From CAZAQV01 sp964487255 (GTDB lineage: Bacteria > Myxococcota_A > Polyangia > Polyangiales > CAZAQV01): DNA of 64,000 nt. The notes under the pieces were generated by a model. That model worked only from the letters and a program-made list of their open reading frames with translations. It was not told the origin of the DNA and did not search any database. Positions 14,365-23,569 of this stretch are shown in pieces. The stretch lies in assembly GCA_964487255.1 (NCBI GenBank), contig CAZAQV010000009.1, positions 161,727 through 225,726 of the forward strand, read 5' to 3'. Positions within the stretch are counted from its first letter, which is position 1. Every line of letters starts with the position of its first letter. A program made the translations under genes and the position numbers.

Positions 14365-15591
14365 CTAGGGCGCCGAAACTTGCCGGCGTTGTTTTTCGTG
14401 CACATGCCAGAAGCGATAGTACGTTTCACCTTGTGACTCGAAGACCACCGTGTGCAGGCCTTCTCGCAAGCGCAAGCGAACAGGCGGAGGTCCATAGTCT
14501 TTACCACGCACTTTGACCCGAACGTCCGTTCGCGAACCCGGCATGACAAGTAGCTCACCGTGTTTGGGTGGCAAGGGCTCTTTCGCTTCGGGTTCGGGCG
14601 TTTCGGCTTCGGCTTCGGCTTCGACGGATTCGGGCGACTCCGCCGCTGCTTTCGCTGCAACCTCGCCGACGTCGTCGGCAAGCGCGGGCGGCTCGACCAC
14701 GGACACAGGCGCTAAGGTCACCGTGACAGGGTCCGCGACCACGGGATCTTGGCTCGCTTCGGTCGTCGTTGGTTCTGGTGGAGCAACGTAGGAATGCGAT
14801 GCTCCAGCAACGACGATAATGAGCCCTACGAACACGCCGGCAATGACCACCCACTGTGGAACCGAAAAGCGAGGTTTTGAACCGGTAGACTCAATGTCGA
14901 ACTCAAGCTCGTGCGCCACAGGAGGCTCGTTCTCACGAACCATGCGAAGTGCAGACACCGCGCGCAGCGCTTCGAGGGTCTCCCGAAGCACGACGCGATC
15001 AACCGCGCGATCCGCAAGCAGGTCGTGCGCCGGCGTTCCATCACGCATGCGCTGCAGCACGCCGAGATGAGGAGCCCCCATCTGCTCGCAGCGTTGACGA
15101 AGCCCGTCATCGTAAAGGCGTGAGCGATCGATCTCTGCGCCGCGCAGTAGGTTTTCGATCTCGTGGGTGAGCGCTCTGCGCGCCGCGTCCTCTTTCGCCT
15201 GTACGGCATTGGAACGCTTGGGGCTTCGTTTGGCTAAGAGAAACGCGGACGATGAGTACGACCCAGATTGGTGACCCGTCGCCAAGGCCTGAATGCGACC
15301 CATCATCGTGCCAAAAAAGTCAGCCTCTTCGTCACTCGGTTCGCGCCCCTCGGAGCGCAACACATCGAGCATGCTGACCGCGCTACGACTGGTCTCCTCA
15401 AGCTCGTGCATCGAAAACAGGCGCGCCGAGGTGGCGAGTGCATGACAGCGTCGACGCAGGTCGTCCCGCAATTCGGGACGGGGTAGCTCAAGATACTCCT
15501 GCAGGCGGATGCGCAGGTCCTCGGCTTTGGAGCCCAATGCCGAGATAAATCGCACCTTCGATGGCTCTAAATCTGTCCGTTCAATCTTCAC
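14365..15591 (-). CDS. Single-pass membrane protein with PEGA-like C-terminal domain
   Basis: The 408-residue protein has an all-helical cytoplasmic N-terminal half (~1-235), whose first part (RLQEYLELPRPELRDDLRRRCHALATSA) is reminiscent of an Hpt-type four-helix bundle. One transmembrane helix follows at ~246-266 (VVIAGVFVGLIIVVAG), then a Pro/Glu/Ala-rich linker. The end is a short beta domain (ELLVMPGSRTDVRVKVRG, then VRLRLREGLHTVVF) resembling PEGA domains. Function is unknown; a signalling or envelope-sensing role is possible. It is divergent from obgE with only 42 bp between starts. Confidence 0.55.
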   Translation of the reverse strand: MKIERTDLEPSKVRFISALGSKAEDLRIRLQEYLELPRPELRDDLRRRCHALATSARLFSMHELEETSRSAVSMLDVLRSEGREPSDEEADFFGTMMGRIQALATGHQSGSYSSSAFLLAKRSPKRSNAVQAKEDAARRALTHEIENLLRGAEIDRSRLYDDGLRQRCEQMGAPHLGVLQRMRDGTPAHDLLADRAVDRVVLRETLEALRAVSALRMVRENEPPVAHELEFDIESTGSKPRFSVPQWVVIAGVFVGLIIVVAGASHSYVAPPEPTTTEASQDPVVADPVTVTLAPVSVVEPPALADDVGEVAAKAAAESPESVEAEAEAETPEPEAKEPLPPKHGELLVMPGSRTDVRVKVRGKDYGPPPVRLRLREGLHTVVFESQGETYYRFWHVHEKQRRQVSAP

Positions 15592-15633
15592 GTACCACGC
15601 GATGGGCCAAACACCTGGCCTCTCCCTCGGTCA

Positions 15634-16656
15634 ATGGTAAACCCCAGCGTGGATTTCGTCGACGAAGTCGAGCTTTCGGTTCGCGCGGGCAGTGGCGGCA
15701 ACGGCTGCATCGCCTTTCGCCGAGAGAAGTTCGTGGCCTTTGGCGGACCTGCCGGAGGCGACGGGGGTCGCGGCGGCGACGTCATATTCGTGGCGGATAG
15801 CGGCCTCGGCACCTTGATGGACCTACGGTACCGCAAAGAAATTCGCGCACAGCATGGCCAAAACGGGCGCGGCAAGGACCAGTACGGCAAGGCCGGTGAG
15901 ACCATCCGTGTGCGCGTTCCGGTCGGCACCCAAATCATCGACCGAGAGCGCGAAGTACTCCTCGCCGACCTGACTCAGCATGGCGAGGAGGTCGTCATCG
16001 CCAAGGGTGGACGAGGCGGGCGTGGCAACATCCACTTCGCGACACCCACGGACCGTGCGCCGCGACGTGCTGAAGATGGGCAACCCGGAGAACAGTACCA
16101 GCTGCGCCTCGAACTCAAGCTGCTCGCAGACGTGGGTGTCATCGGCTTCCCCAATGTCGGAAAGAGCACTTTTATCGCCGCGGTCTCTCGGGCACGGCCC
16201 AAGATCGCAAACTACCCCTTCACCACGCTGACCCCCAACCTGGGTGTCGTTTCGCTCGGCGTCGACCGGAGCTTCGTCATCGCGGACATTCCGGGCATCA
16301 TCGAAGGTGCGGCGGAGGGGGCAGGACTCGGCATTCGCTTTCTCAAACACGTCCAGCGCTCGAAGGTCTTACTTCATGTGGTTGCACCCGACCCCGACCC
16401 GTCACGAGACCCCGTGCAGGACTACAACACGCTGTGCGAGGAGCTCGCGCGCTTCGACGAAGAGCTCGCTTCTCGTCCCACGGTGGTTGCGCTCAGTAAG
16501 ACCGACCTGCCCGAAGCGGAACCAGCTCTGGCCAAGCTGCGCGATGCGCTCAATCCGCGGGGCATCGAAGTGCACGCATTCTCTTCAGCGACGCGCGAGG
16601 GGCTCGACGCACTCTTGCTTGAGCTTGAGCGCATCGTCGCGGTCAAGCCCGAATAA
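15634..16656 (+). CDS. obgE: GTPase Obg
   Basis: Obg is an essential ribosome-associated GTPase of the large-subunit assembly and stress pathway. The Gly-rich Obg fold (1-160, SGGNGCIAFRREKF and GGRGGRGN) precedes the G domain with GFPNVGKST (G1), the FTTLTPNLG switch, DIPGIIEGA (G3) and a SKTD-type G4. At 340 residues it lacks the extra C-terminal OCT domain, as in many Proteobacteria. ATG at 15634 is the natural start. It stands alone; queG on the other strand ends 67 bp downstream. Confidence 0.97.
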   Translation: MVNPSVDFVDEVELSVRAGSGGNGCIAFRREKFVAFGGPAGGDGGRGGDVIFVADSGLGTLMDLRYRKEIRAQHGQNGRGKDQYGKAGETIRVRVPVGTQIIDREREVLLADLTQHGEEVVIAKGGRGGRGNIHFATPTDRAPRRAEDGQPGEQYQLRLELKLLADVGVIGFPNVGKSTFIAAVSRARPKIANYPFTTLTPNLGVVSLGVDRSFVIADIPGIIEGAAEGAGLGIRFLKHVQRSKVLLHVVAPDPDPSRDPVQDYNTLCEELARFDEELASRPTVVALSKTDLPEAEPALAKLRDALNPRGIEVHAFSSATREGLDALLLELERIVAVKPE

Positions 16657-16723
16657 AAGCTAGTTCGGCCTGTGCGGGGGCACTCAACCTCAGTTCAACC
16701 TGAAACCGATCTAGGTTGCCGTT

Positions 16724-17773
16724 CTACGTGCTCTCGATTTCGCGGATTGCCCAAGCTGCCGACTCACGCACATCCGCGTTCGCATGAGTGCGCGCCGCAC
16801 GCTGCAAAACGGGCAGATGTCGCCGCGCAGACGAGCCCTGGCTGCCGAGCGCGAGGGCGACGTTTCGAGCCATCTGCATCGCCCCGGCGCGCCGAAGGGG
16901 ACTGCCCGCAAAACGCGCATCGAACTCGCCCGGATCGCTCTCAAGAAAGTCACGCGGGTGTAGTCCATCCCAGCGTTCGTTTTGGAAAAAGTCGCTCTGC
17001 AGTGTGACGTTTTGACCCGCAGCTTGCGCGCCTTGATTGAATGGACAAACGTTTTGGCACTCATCGCAGCCAAAAGCCCAGCCACGCAAGCGCGAGCGCA
17101 ATTGCGGCTCTGGAAGCTCGGCGCTTTCGATCGTGAGGTAGGAAATGCAGCGACGCGAATCGAGCTGCCGCGGGCTCGCGAATGCCTGTGTCGGACAGAC
17201 GTCGAGGCAGAGTCGGCAGGTTCCGCAGCGTTCGCCCATGGGCGAGTCACTTGGCAGTTCGGCGGTGGTCACCACGGCGGCCAAAAAGAGGTGGCTGCCG
17301 AGACCTGGGACGATCAGGCAGCAGTTCTTTCCGATGAAACCAAGACCTGCTCGAACGGCCCACGCACGCTCGAAGACGGGCTTACTGTCGACCGCAGAGC
17401 GTGCTGCAAAACCTTGTTGGCGCAGCAGTTTGACGAGCGGTCGCATGCGCTTTTCGAGCACTCGGTGGTAGTCGCGTCCGCGCGCGTACGCTGCGATACG
17501 AACGCCCAACTCTTCAGGCAGCGGGCGTTGTGAGTAACGCGTTGCAAGCACGATCACGCTTCGCGCGTCCTTAACCATGGCCTCGTGCGCCGGATTGACG
17601 CGCACCTTTTCGTGGTCGGCCATCCAGCGCATCGACCCGTGGTATCCCGCGGCGAGCCAACTGCGGAGTCGTATTGCCTCCTCTCCCAAGAGCTCGGCAC
17701 GCGCAACCCCGAATCGTTCAAAGCCTGCCTGCTCTGCGAGGCTTTGAAGTTTAGCGCGAAGCGAAGCGGTCAT
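16724..17773 (-). CDS. queG: Epoxyqueuosine reductase
   Basis: QueG is the cobalamin- and iron-sulfur-dependent enzyme that reduces epoxyqueuosine to queuosine in tRNA. Two 4Fe-4S motifs are visible, CGTCRLCLDVCP and CDECQNVCPF, together with the ARGRDYH and KPVFERAWAVRAGLGFIGKN segments of the family. A HEAT-like C-terminus (RRHLPVLQRAARTHANADVRE) is present. ATG at 17773 gives the standard ~349 residues; the frame is open to 18061, but that part belongs to the overlapping TonB-like gene. It overlaps that gene by 23 bp and is probably co-transcribed with it. Confidence 0.95.
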   Translation of the reverse strand: MTASLRAKLQSLAEQAGFERFGVARAELLGEEAIRLRSWLAAGYHGSMRWMADHEKVRVNPAHEAMVKDARSVIVLATRYSQRPLPEELGVRIAAYARGRDYHRVLEKRMRPLVKLLRQQGFAARSAVDSKPVFERAWAVRAGLGFIGKNCCLIVPGLGSHLFLAAVVTTAELPSDSPMGERCGTCRLCLDVCPTQAFASPRQLDSRRCISYLTIESAELPEPQLRSRLRGWAFGCDECQNVCPFNQGAQAAGQNVTLQSDFFQNERWDGLHPRDFLESDPGEFDARFAGSPLRRAGAMQMARNVALALGSQGSSARRHLPVLQRAARTHANADVRESAAWAIREIEST

Positions 17774-19235
17774 GTCGAATGCGGCGCACCTGCGTGTGTT
17801 TCGAACCTGGAGCGAGTCCGGGCGAAGGTGTATCAACAGGTCCCTTCGGCTTCTTTCCCCCACCGATGTTCGGCAAGATATAAGGTTCGGCATTGAACGT
17901 ACCGCACTGACGGTGGCTGCGGTAGAAGCCCCAATGTAGGTACACGCGTCCGTCACCGGAACGGATGGCATCGGGCGCCTCTGGAAAGGGTGCAGCGCGG
18001 GTGACCGCGGCGTAGGCGCCATAGTCGAACGGAAGCAAACCGCTCGTGCGCACAACGCCAATCTTGTGGATCGTGCCGTCCGCGTTGAGGATGATTTCGA
18101 GCGTGGTCAGCAGCGATGGATCCGAGTACGGTGACATCGAGCCCGCGGGTAACCCTTGCAAGAAGTCGTCGGCAAACTCTCGATGAATCTGGCGATGAAT
18201 CGCTGCGATATAGCTCGCAAACGGAGATGCCGCGGCGTTGAGCGCCGTCTGCTCGCCCGACTTGACGTTGGGCACAAAGTTTTCGATCGCAGCGCGGAAC
18301 TCCTTAAATGTTTTTTCGCGGTCCGAGCCTCGGATGCGTGATTGCTTGCGCCGCAGGTACGCATGCCGTTCTTCTTGGAGCGTTTTTTCGCCGACCGCAC
18401 CGCGAAAGCCGTTCCACGAGAGCTTCAAACGTTTGTCAGGCCCCGCCGCGCCCTTGCTGCCCTTGCTGTGAGGGGGCACCGCGATGGGTTCACCATTTTC
18501 GAGTGCCAGGATCTGCCCTGTCGTGGGCGGGCTCGGAGTTGAAGCGGGCTGCTCAGCGCTCGGCTTTGGCGTGGGTTGATGAAGCTCGTTCTGAGCGATT
18601 TGCTCTTCTTGTTCCGCGGCTTCCTCGTCGCTGCCCTTCTTCTCTTCTGCGTCTGCAACTTCCGTCTCTTGATCATTGCCGTTCGGTTCGGGCGCACCCT
18701 TGCCGCCAGCCTCGGGGTTTGGATCGTCTTTTTGGTAAGAGCGCACCTTCGCGACGGTCTCTTCTTCAACGCGCCGGTTTTCCTGTGCCAAGAAGCGCGG
18801 ATCATCGGGGGCGGCGACAGTGGGGTCATCGCTTTTTTGTTCGATCGACTGCAGCATGGCGCGTGGCTGCTCGGGGAGCTTCGGCTTATCCGCCTGCTTT
18901 TCTTCCACCTTTTTGGCGATGGGCTTGGGCGGCTCAGGCGGCAGCTTCGGCGCTTCGTCCTTCGGCGTTTCGTCGAGCTGCGGATCGGGTTGCGGATCGG
19001 GCGGACTGAGCTCTTTCTCGGGACGGTCCTCGATGATTGGGTCTGGTATCGACTCCCAGGTCACTTCAACCTCCGAAGGTGAGGACTCACCGAGGGCGAT
19101 GTTCTCGTCTGCGAAAAAGTGACTGGCCGTGTCGCTGAGCCAAAGCAGATCGAAATGCAGGTCGGTGGCGACCAACACACAGATCGCAAGCACCCAAGGC
19201 GACTGTGCGCGCCATCTGTTGCTTCGGCCGGCCAT
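17751..19235 (-). CDS. TonB-family energy-transducer-like protein
   Basis: The 494-residue protein has one N-terminal membrane segment (~14-34) and a long Pro/Glu/Lys-rich periplasmic spacer (~50-230) that could span the periplasm. A coiled, charged part follows, and a TonB-C-type domain at ~375-445 (TLEIILNADGTIHKIGVVRTSG, then FDYGAYAAVTRAAPFPEAP). The C-terminal tail beyond it is basic and unusual. No exbB/exbD genes are adjacent. TonB C-terminal domains of this kind are abundant in Myxococcota, where many are not bona fide siderophore transducers. Its 3' end overlaps queG. Confidence 0.72.
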   Translation of the reverse strand: MAGRSNRWRAQSPWVLAICVLVATDLHFDLLWLSDTASHFFADENIALGESSPSEVEVTWESIPDPIIEDRPEKELSPPDPQPDPQLDETPKDEAPKLPPEPPKPIAKKVEEKQADKPKLPEQPRAMLQSIEQKSDDPTVAAPDDPRFLAQENRRVEEETVAKVRSYQKDDPNPEAGGKGAPEPNGNDQETEVADAEEKKGSDEEAAEQEEQIAQNELHQPTPKPSAEQPASTPSPPTTGQILALENGEPIAVPPHSKGSKGAAGPDKRLKLSWNGFRGAVGEKTLQEERHAYLRRKQSRIRGSDREKTFKEFRAAIENFVPNVKSGEQTALNAAASPFASYIAAIHRQIHREFADDFLQGLPAGSMSPYSDPSLLTTLEIILNADGTIHKIGVVRTSGLLPFDYGAYAAVTRAAPFPEAPDAIRSGDGRVYLHWGFYRSHRQCGTFNAEPYILPNIGGGKKPKGPVDTPSPGLAPGSKHTQVRRIRHDRFASR

Positions 19236-19333
19236 GTCTTGAGCCTACAGCAAATGGACAAAAGTGCCTGTAGACGGCGATTTCCCCTGTGAACGCAGCT
19301 TCACATTTGAGAACTCGGGTTCTCGGCAAATGG

Positions 19334-19792
19334 TCAGTAGAGGACTACCCCGCCCTGCACGTGCACGCCCTGGCGGCGCATGTCGTGGTGGTAGCGACGC
19401 ATGAGCTTACGATGGCGCCGCAGATCGCGCCGATGGCGCTTGAGGGCGCGGCGATATGCCCGGTTAGCGCGACGGGTGGCACGCCGATCGATCACGTATG
19501 TTTGCTGGACGACCGGGGCCGGCGACTGCGGCAATACAGGGCGGATCGGCGCCTGGACGGCAGCCTGCCACTGGTACTTCTGTCCGGTCCAAACCCATTG
19601 CCCCTCGGGCTGCGCGGGGGTGACAAACACCTGGGGTTCGACCTGTGTGACGGGCGGTGCAACCAAAACCGAGGCGGCTGGGACGGCATAGACGACTCGC
19701 GCGCGTCGGTGGCAGCCCGTGAGAAATGCGGCGAAAAGAACAAGAAAAACCAGCTGCAGGCTCGGGCGAAGATCGGTCGCGGTCCAGGTCAT
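19334..19792 (-). CDS. Small lipoprotein with Arg/His-rich C-terminus
   Basis: The 152-residue product has a signal peptide ending in the lipobox LTGC. A Val/Pro-rich segment with GQWVWTGQKYQWQ resembles short lipoproteins carrying a YxWxxGxW-type motif. Residues ~100-143 are extremely basic (RRATRRANRAYRRALKRH and onward, His- and Arg-rich) and could bind polyanions such as LPS. The start at 19792 is divergent from the pyrophosphorylase gene, 87 bp apart. No specific function can be assigned. Confidence 0.6.
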   Translation of the reverse strand: MTWTATDLRPSLQLVFLVLFAAFLTGCHRRARVVYAVPAASVLVAPPVTQVEPQVFVTPAQPEGQWVWTGQKYQWQAAVQAPIRPVLPQSPAPVVQQTYVIDRRATRRANRAYRRALKRHRRDLRRHRKLMRRYHHDMRRQGVHVQGGVVLY

Positions 19793-19879
19793 ATCGGTAA
19801 CGGATGCAACAGAGGTGCCAAGGGGGTCGCGAATCGGTTCGTTAATGCAACGTGAGAAGCCCCGCGTTACGGTGGGTCC

Positions 19880-20977
19880 ATGGAAGCGTCGTTCTCCCTA
19901 CCCCCTGAAGTTAATGAAATCCTGCGCAAGAACCACTTCGACCTACACACCTTCACGCTGCTGCGCGAGCGGCTCACCGCGGAGCAAGCCAGTGCCGCCA
20001 ACGAGATCAGCGGCGAACTCGCGCTGATTGAGGACTCCTCGATTGCGACGCTTGAGTCGGTCAACGACGAGACAGCCGAGTTCGGCAGTGACTTGATTCG
20101 TGAAGGCAAAGTCGGCTGCGTAGTACTCGCTGGCGGCATGGCCACGCGCTTCGGAGGGGTCGTCAAGGCAGCCGTCGAGGTCGACAAGGGCAAGGACTTC
20201 CTCTCGCTCAAGGTCGGCCAGGTGCAGGCGCTCGCCCGTGAACTCGAGGCGCGCATCCCCATGTACATCATGACGAGCTTTGCAACCCACGACACCATCG
20301 AAGGCCTGGTTGAGGAGCTTCAGACCGAGGAAGTCCCGATTCGCTGTTTCTCTCAGTTTGTCTCCGTGCGTCTGACCGAGGAAGGCGAGCTTTTCTTTGG
20401 CGACGACGGTGAGCCCTCTCTTTACGCACCAGGCCACGGCGACTTGACCTTCGCGCTTCGGCGAGACGGTATTCTTCAGGCCTTTCGGGATCAGGGTGGC
20501 GAGCATCTGTTTATGTCGAATGTCGACAATCTGGCCGCCAGTCTCGACGCACGCTTGGTGGGGCTTCACGCCAAGTTCGGCGCAGACGTCACGGTTGAAG
20601 TCGTCTCCAAAGACCCGGGGGACAAAGGCGGTGCGCCGGCCAAGGTCGATGGTAAGCCCCAAGTTGTCGAAGCGTTCCGCTTCCCGCACGCCTTCGACCA
20701 GGACAGCATCCCGGTGTTCAACACCAACACGTTCTTCATCCGCGCCGAGGCCATCGATCGCGATTTCGATCTCGACTGGTTCATGGTTCGCAAGCAGGTC
20801 GATGGACACCCGGCGGTGCAGTTCGAGCGACTGGTCGGCCAAATCACCGCGTTCCTCAAGACAGGCTTCGTTCACGTTCCGCGACGCGGCCCAGAATCGC
20901 GCTTCCTACCGGTCAAAGACCCTCAGGAACTCGAGGAGCGGTTGGACGACATCCGCGAGGTCATGGCCCGCGGCTAA
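19880..20977 (+). CDS. UTP-hexose-1-phosphate uridylyltransferase family protein (UDPGP type)
   Basis: The 365-residue protein belongs to the eukaryotic-like UDP-glucose / UDP-N-acetylhexosamine pyrophosphorylase family. LAGGMATRFGG (~83-93) is the nucleotide-binding loop, followed by a downstream Lys (VK). MSNVDNLAA holds the metal-binding Asp, and FNTNTFFI the sugar-site strand. The reaction expected is sugar-1-phosphate + UTP to UDP-sugar + PPi; the sugar cannot be told from sequence. It could supply envelope polysaccharide synthesis. Its last 4 bp overlap the convergent CBM9-like gene. Confidence 0.8.
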   Translation: MEASFSLPPEVNEILRKNHFDLHTFTLLRERLTAEQASAANEISGELALIEDSSIATLESVNDETAEFGSDLIREGKVGCVVLAGGMATRFGGVVKAAVEVDKGKDFLSLKVGQVQALARELEARIPMYIMTSFATHDTIEGLVEELQTEEVPIRCFSQFVSVRLTEEGELFFGDDGEPSLYAPGHGDLTFALRRDGILQAFRDQGGEHLFMSNVDNLAASLDARLVGLHAKFGADVTVEVVSKDPGDKGGAPAKVDGKPQVVEAFRFPHAFDQDSIPVFNTNTFFIRAEAIDRDFDLDWFMVRKQVDGHPAVQFERLVGQITAFLKTGFVHVPRRGPESRFLPVKDPQELEERLDDIREVMARG

Positions 20978-22866
20978 TTGGAGGGTACGAGGCCTTTGTT
21001 GCGCACGAAACGGTAGCGAACTGCTTTGTCTCTCCATGGCAGCAGCAGCGGTCCCACTTCGTCGTTGTTGTCAGCAAACGACCAGTTGCCCTTACTCCAG
21101 CCTTTGGCTTTCCCTGGCGCGATGACGAGACTCCCGCTGCCCTTGCCTTTGAATGAAACTGAGTTTCGTACCGAGCGCTTCGCTTGCCGACGCTCGATTT
21201 CCACAAGCAAGACGCGGGGAAAACCCTTATACCCCAAGCAATGCGCAGCGAGCAAAACGCGTTCCACGTCGCCGATGCGCTGTACGAACTCGAAGATCAG
21301 CTCGGCTTTGCCGTTGCCCGTCACGTCATGAACACGAAGCTTTCGCACGTCACCTGAAGCGGCCACGGGCACGGCATAGTGAAACCACTGTTTCCCACCC
21401 AGATACCCTTCGCCCATGACGGCGATGTGCTTGCCAAAGCGCACCACTCTCTCCGCGCGCTTGTCACCTACGACATCGGCCATGAAGCTATCGTCGGGCT
21501 TGGCCGAGGCAGCAAGCCCTGCGCTCGACTTGAAGGCGCGCATCAGGTCGGCGACGCTGACGGGCTTGCCCGCGTTGGTGACCGGCGTACGGGTTGTGCT
21601 CGATCCTGAGTTTTGCTTGGTTGTCGCCGTTGGTGCCGGCACTTCAGACTCTGTTTCCGCCATGCGGAAGGCGCCATCCTTCCACACGAAGCTGCGCGCG
21701 CTCACACCCGTCCACGGCTTGATGATTTCGATCGCGTTCGACCCACCCCAACGACGGTAGTGCGACTTTCCATAACCGCTCACCTCGCACGATGGCTGTG
21801 TGAGCGGCGCATTGCGCTTCTTCGGTAGGACCAACTCACACTCGAGGTACGCGCTGCCAGATTGGCGTCGCACCTCGAGGTCGAGAACCTTTTCGAAGGG
21901 CTCTTTCGCGAAACGAAACGCCATCACCACCACTCGGCTGTCTGACCCCGCGCTCTGGCGCAGCCAGAGGAGGAGCTCGTTTCGACCGTCACCTGTGAGT
22001 TCAGCGAACTTGGATCGCACGACGTCACTGCCGCGCTCGATCGGCAAACGCATCACATCGTAGTTCTCACCGTCACGGTAACCTGGCCCCATGATGAGCA
22101 CGTTGTTTCCCACGACGACGATGCGCTCAGCACGCGCGTCTCCATGAAGGTTCGACCAACGATCGAGCGCTTTTGCGCCTGAGCTCGAACCTTGGTGCTT
22201 GAGAAAGTTGAAGAGGAGTCCATCGGTGCCGCCCAAAAAATGCATGTCGAGCAACGGGGCGCCCCCGAAACCATTGCCTTTAAGAGGCGGGATGCGTCCA
22301 CTGACGCTCGCCTTGGGTTTGAGCTCGGAATCGACGTCCTGCACACCGAGGACGCCCTCGAATTGCTCCCACTGGCGCCCATCCGGAAGCGCCTTCCACG
22401 GCACGAAGGCTTCGAGCGAATAGCCGCGCTCTCGCTTCATCTCGACCACCTTTGCCGCACCGAGCGCACGAAAGGAGCGGCCCACGCGGATCGCTGCGGA
22501 TGCGGGCCGCCTGCGCTCACCAGGACACAGCCAGAGCTGCACCGAACTTGCCCCGCGCGCGGGGCGGCGCATGCTGAGCACGACAGCGTCGCTGCCACTA
22601 CCACACCGACTCCCCGGTACGGTTCGATCGTCATCGATATCGGCAGCCACAAAAAGGCCACGTGCATCGTGTGCGAGCGCGACGCGAACGCCCTTCCCGT
22701 AAGAAGCAAAGCGAATCTGCTTCCACTCGCTGAGCTGTCCATCCACGCTGATTTGGGCACCGGTCGCGGACTCGACGCGCAACGCGACCTGGGCGCTGCT
22801 ACGGGGTAATGCTACCAACGTGACAAACAGCAGACACGCCGAAAAAGAAAAAAGGCCCTTCCACAT
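20974..22866 (-). CDS. Secreted protein with CBM9-like N-terminal domain
   Basis: The 630-residue product starts with a signal peptide (MWKGLFSFSACLLFVTLVA, cleavage near SSA). Residues ~30-190 resemble the family 9 carbohydrate-binding fold found in many secreted proteins (VDGQLSEWKQI, LFVAADIDDD, SGSDAVVLSM, YSLEAFVPWKAL). The rest contains two segments of the form 'VxGNNVxIMGPGYxxGxxYxxxxLPI', probably an internal duplication (~240-310 and ~450-520), each followed by a D-L/V-T-G-x-G-x-x-E-L-like calcium-loop sequence. No enzyme motif is recognised. It is likely a surface or periplasmic binding protein. Confidence 0.65.
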   Translation of the reverse strand: MWKGLFSFSACLLFVTLVALPRSSAQVALRVESATGAQISVDGQLSEWKQIRFASYGKGVRVALAHDARGLFVAADIDDDRTVPGSRCGSGSDAVVLSMRRPARGASSVQLWLCPGERRRPASAAIRVGRSFRALGAAKVVEMKRERGYSLEAFVPWKALPDGRQWEQFEGVLGVQDVDSELKPKASVSGRIPPLKGNGFGGAPLLDMHFLGGTDGLLFNFLKHQGSSSGAKALDRWSNLHGDARAERIVVVGNNVLIMGPGYRDGENYDVMRLPIERGSDVVRSKFAELTGDGRNELLLWLRQSAGSDSRVVVMAFRFAKEPFEKVLDLEVRRQSGSAYLECELVLPKKRNAPLTQPSCEVSGYGKSHYRRWGGSNAIEIIKPWTGVSARSFVWKDGAFRMAETESEVPAPTATTKQNSGSSTTRTPVTNAGKPVSVADLMRAFKSSAGLAASAKPDDSFMADVVGDKRAERVVRFGKHIAVMGEGYLGGKQWFHYAVPVAASGDVRKLRVHDVTGNGKAELIFEFVQRIGDVERVLLAAHCLGYKGFPRVLLVEIERRQAKRSVRNSVSFKGKGSGSLVIAPGKAKGWSKGNWSFADNNDEVGPLLLPWRDKAVRYRFVRNKGLVPSN

Positions 22867-22922
22867 TTGTGAAAGAGCCTAACATTTTGCTCGACGCGGC
22901 GACTAGCCGTTTGATGCGTGCT

Positions 22923-23261
22923 TCAGCCGAGCTTCTCGATGACTTCAGGAGACTTGATGCCGGGCGTACTTCGTTGCCGTGAACGCTCAGAGTCGAGATG
23001 TTCACGCAACTGGCGGTCGACTTTGTCCATCACCAGATCGATGGCGGCCTGTGCGGTCTCGGCTTTTTCGCTGCCCTCGTAGCGACCACCGTCACCGGTC
23101 ACGATCATGTGAACCTGTCGCAAGTGTCTTTCTTGAGATACCGTCACGTCCGCATCGAGGGGCGCTCGCATGTACTTTTGTAACTTGCTTATCTTTTGTT
23201 CTGCGTACTCCTTGAGCGCGGGAGATGATTCTAAATTGCGAAACGTAACAGCGACTCTCAT
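22923..23261 (-). CDS. hpf: Ribosome hibernation-promoting factor (short HPF/RaiA type)
   Basis: The 112-residue protein has the S30AE fold (RNLESSPALKEYAEQKISKL, then HMIVTGDGGRYEGSE, then AAIDLVMDKVDRQLREH) that binds the decoding centre and inactivates ribosomes in stationary phase. It lacks the C-terminal dimerisation domain of long HPF. A strong AAGGAGGT site lies 8 bases before the ATG. It follows rpoN on the same strand, a classic proteobacterial arrangement, but a 304-bp spacer with a palindromic element separates the two. A TATATT at ~23300 could be a -10 box of its own. Confidence 0.92.
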   Translation of the reverse strand: MRVAVTFRNLESSPALKEYAEQKISKLQKYMRAPLDADVTVSQERHLRQVHMIVTGDGGRYEGSEKAETAQAAIDLVMDKVDRQLREHLDSERSRQRSTPGIKSPEVIEKLG

Positions 23262-23447
23262 AGGGCAGGACCTCCTTGTAGCGACGGTTGCCTAGGTTCT
23301 AATATAGCAGTTCTGGCTGCTCAACGACCATCGCTGCCTGAACATTCCGAAGCATTTCCGAGCAAGCATTTTTCGTTCCAATCTTGCCTTCGCATCAATC
23401 GTTGGCTTTTCCTGCCACCGTGGCGATGCGCCCCACCCCTCGTTTGG

Positions 23448-23569
23448 CTAGCGGAGCGAGGCGCGCCGAGCGCAAGGCAGCGCGAGAACCGGAGCGGAAT
23501 GTACCTAGGGGTACATGAGCACCGGAAGCGGAGCGCAACGAAGCGATCGGCGATGGAGCGCTTCGCTAG
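23448..23569. repeat. Palindromic element with imperfect terminal inverted repeats at the rpoN 3' end
   Basis: CTAGCGGAGCG (23448-23458) and CGCTTCGCTAG (23559-23569) are inverted repeats with one mismatch bounding 122 bp. A central hairpin ATGTACC, loop TAGG, GGTACAT lies at 23499-23516. The right terminal repeat contains the rpoN stop codon. The unit looks like a small non-autonomous element inserted at, or grown from, the end of rpoN. It is more distant from the GCGATGAGC/GCGAAGAGC family but shares the TA-starting loop. The remaining 23262-23447 shows no gene. Confidence 0.55.

Noticed and set aside
16724..18061. Longer queG frame
   Set aside because: The first 96 residues are read antisense to none but in the overlapping TonB-like gene region and have no QueG similarity; ATG 17773 gives normal length.
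19943..20875. 310-residue ORF antisense to the UDP-sugar pyrophosphorylase
   Set aside because: Shadow frame of a well-supported gene.
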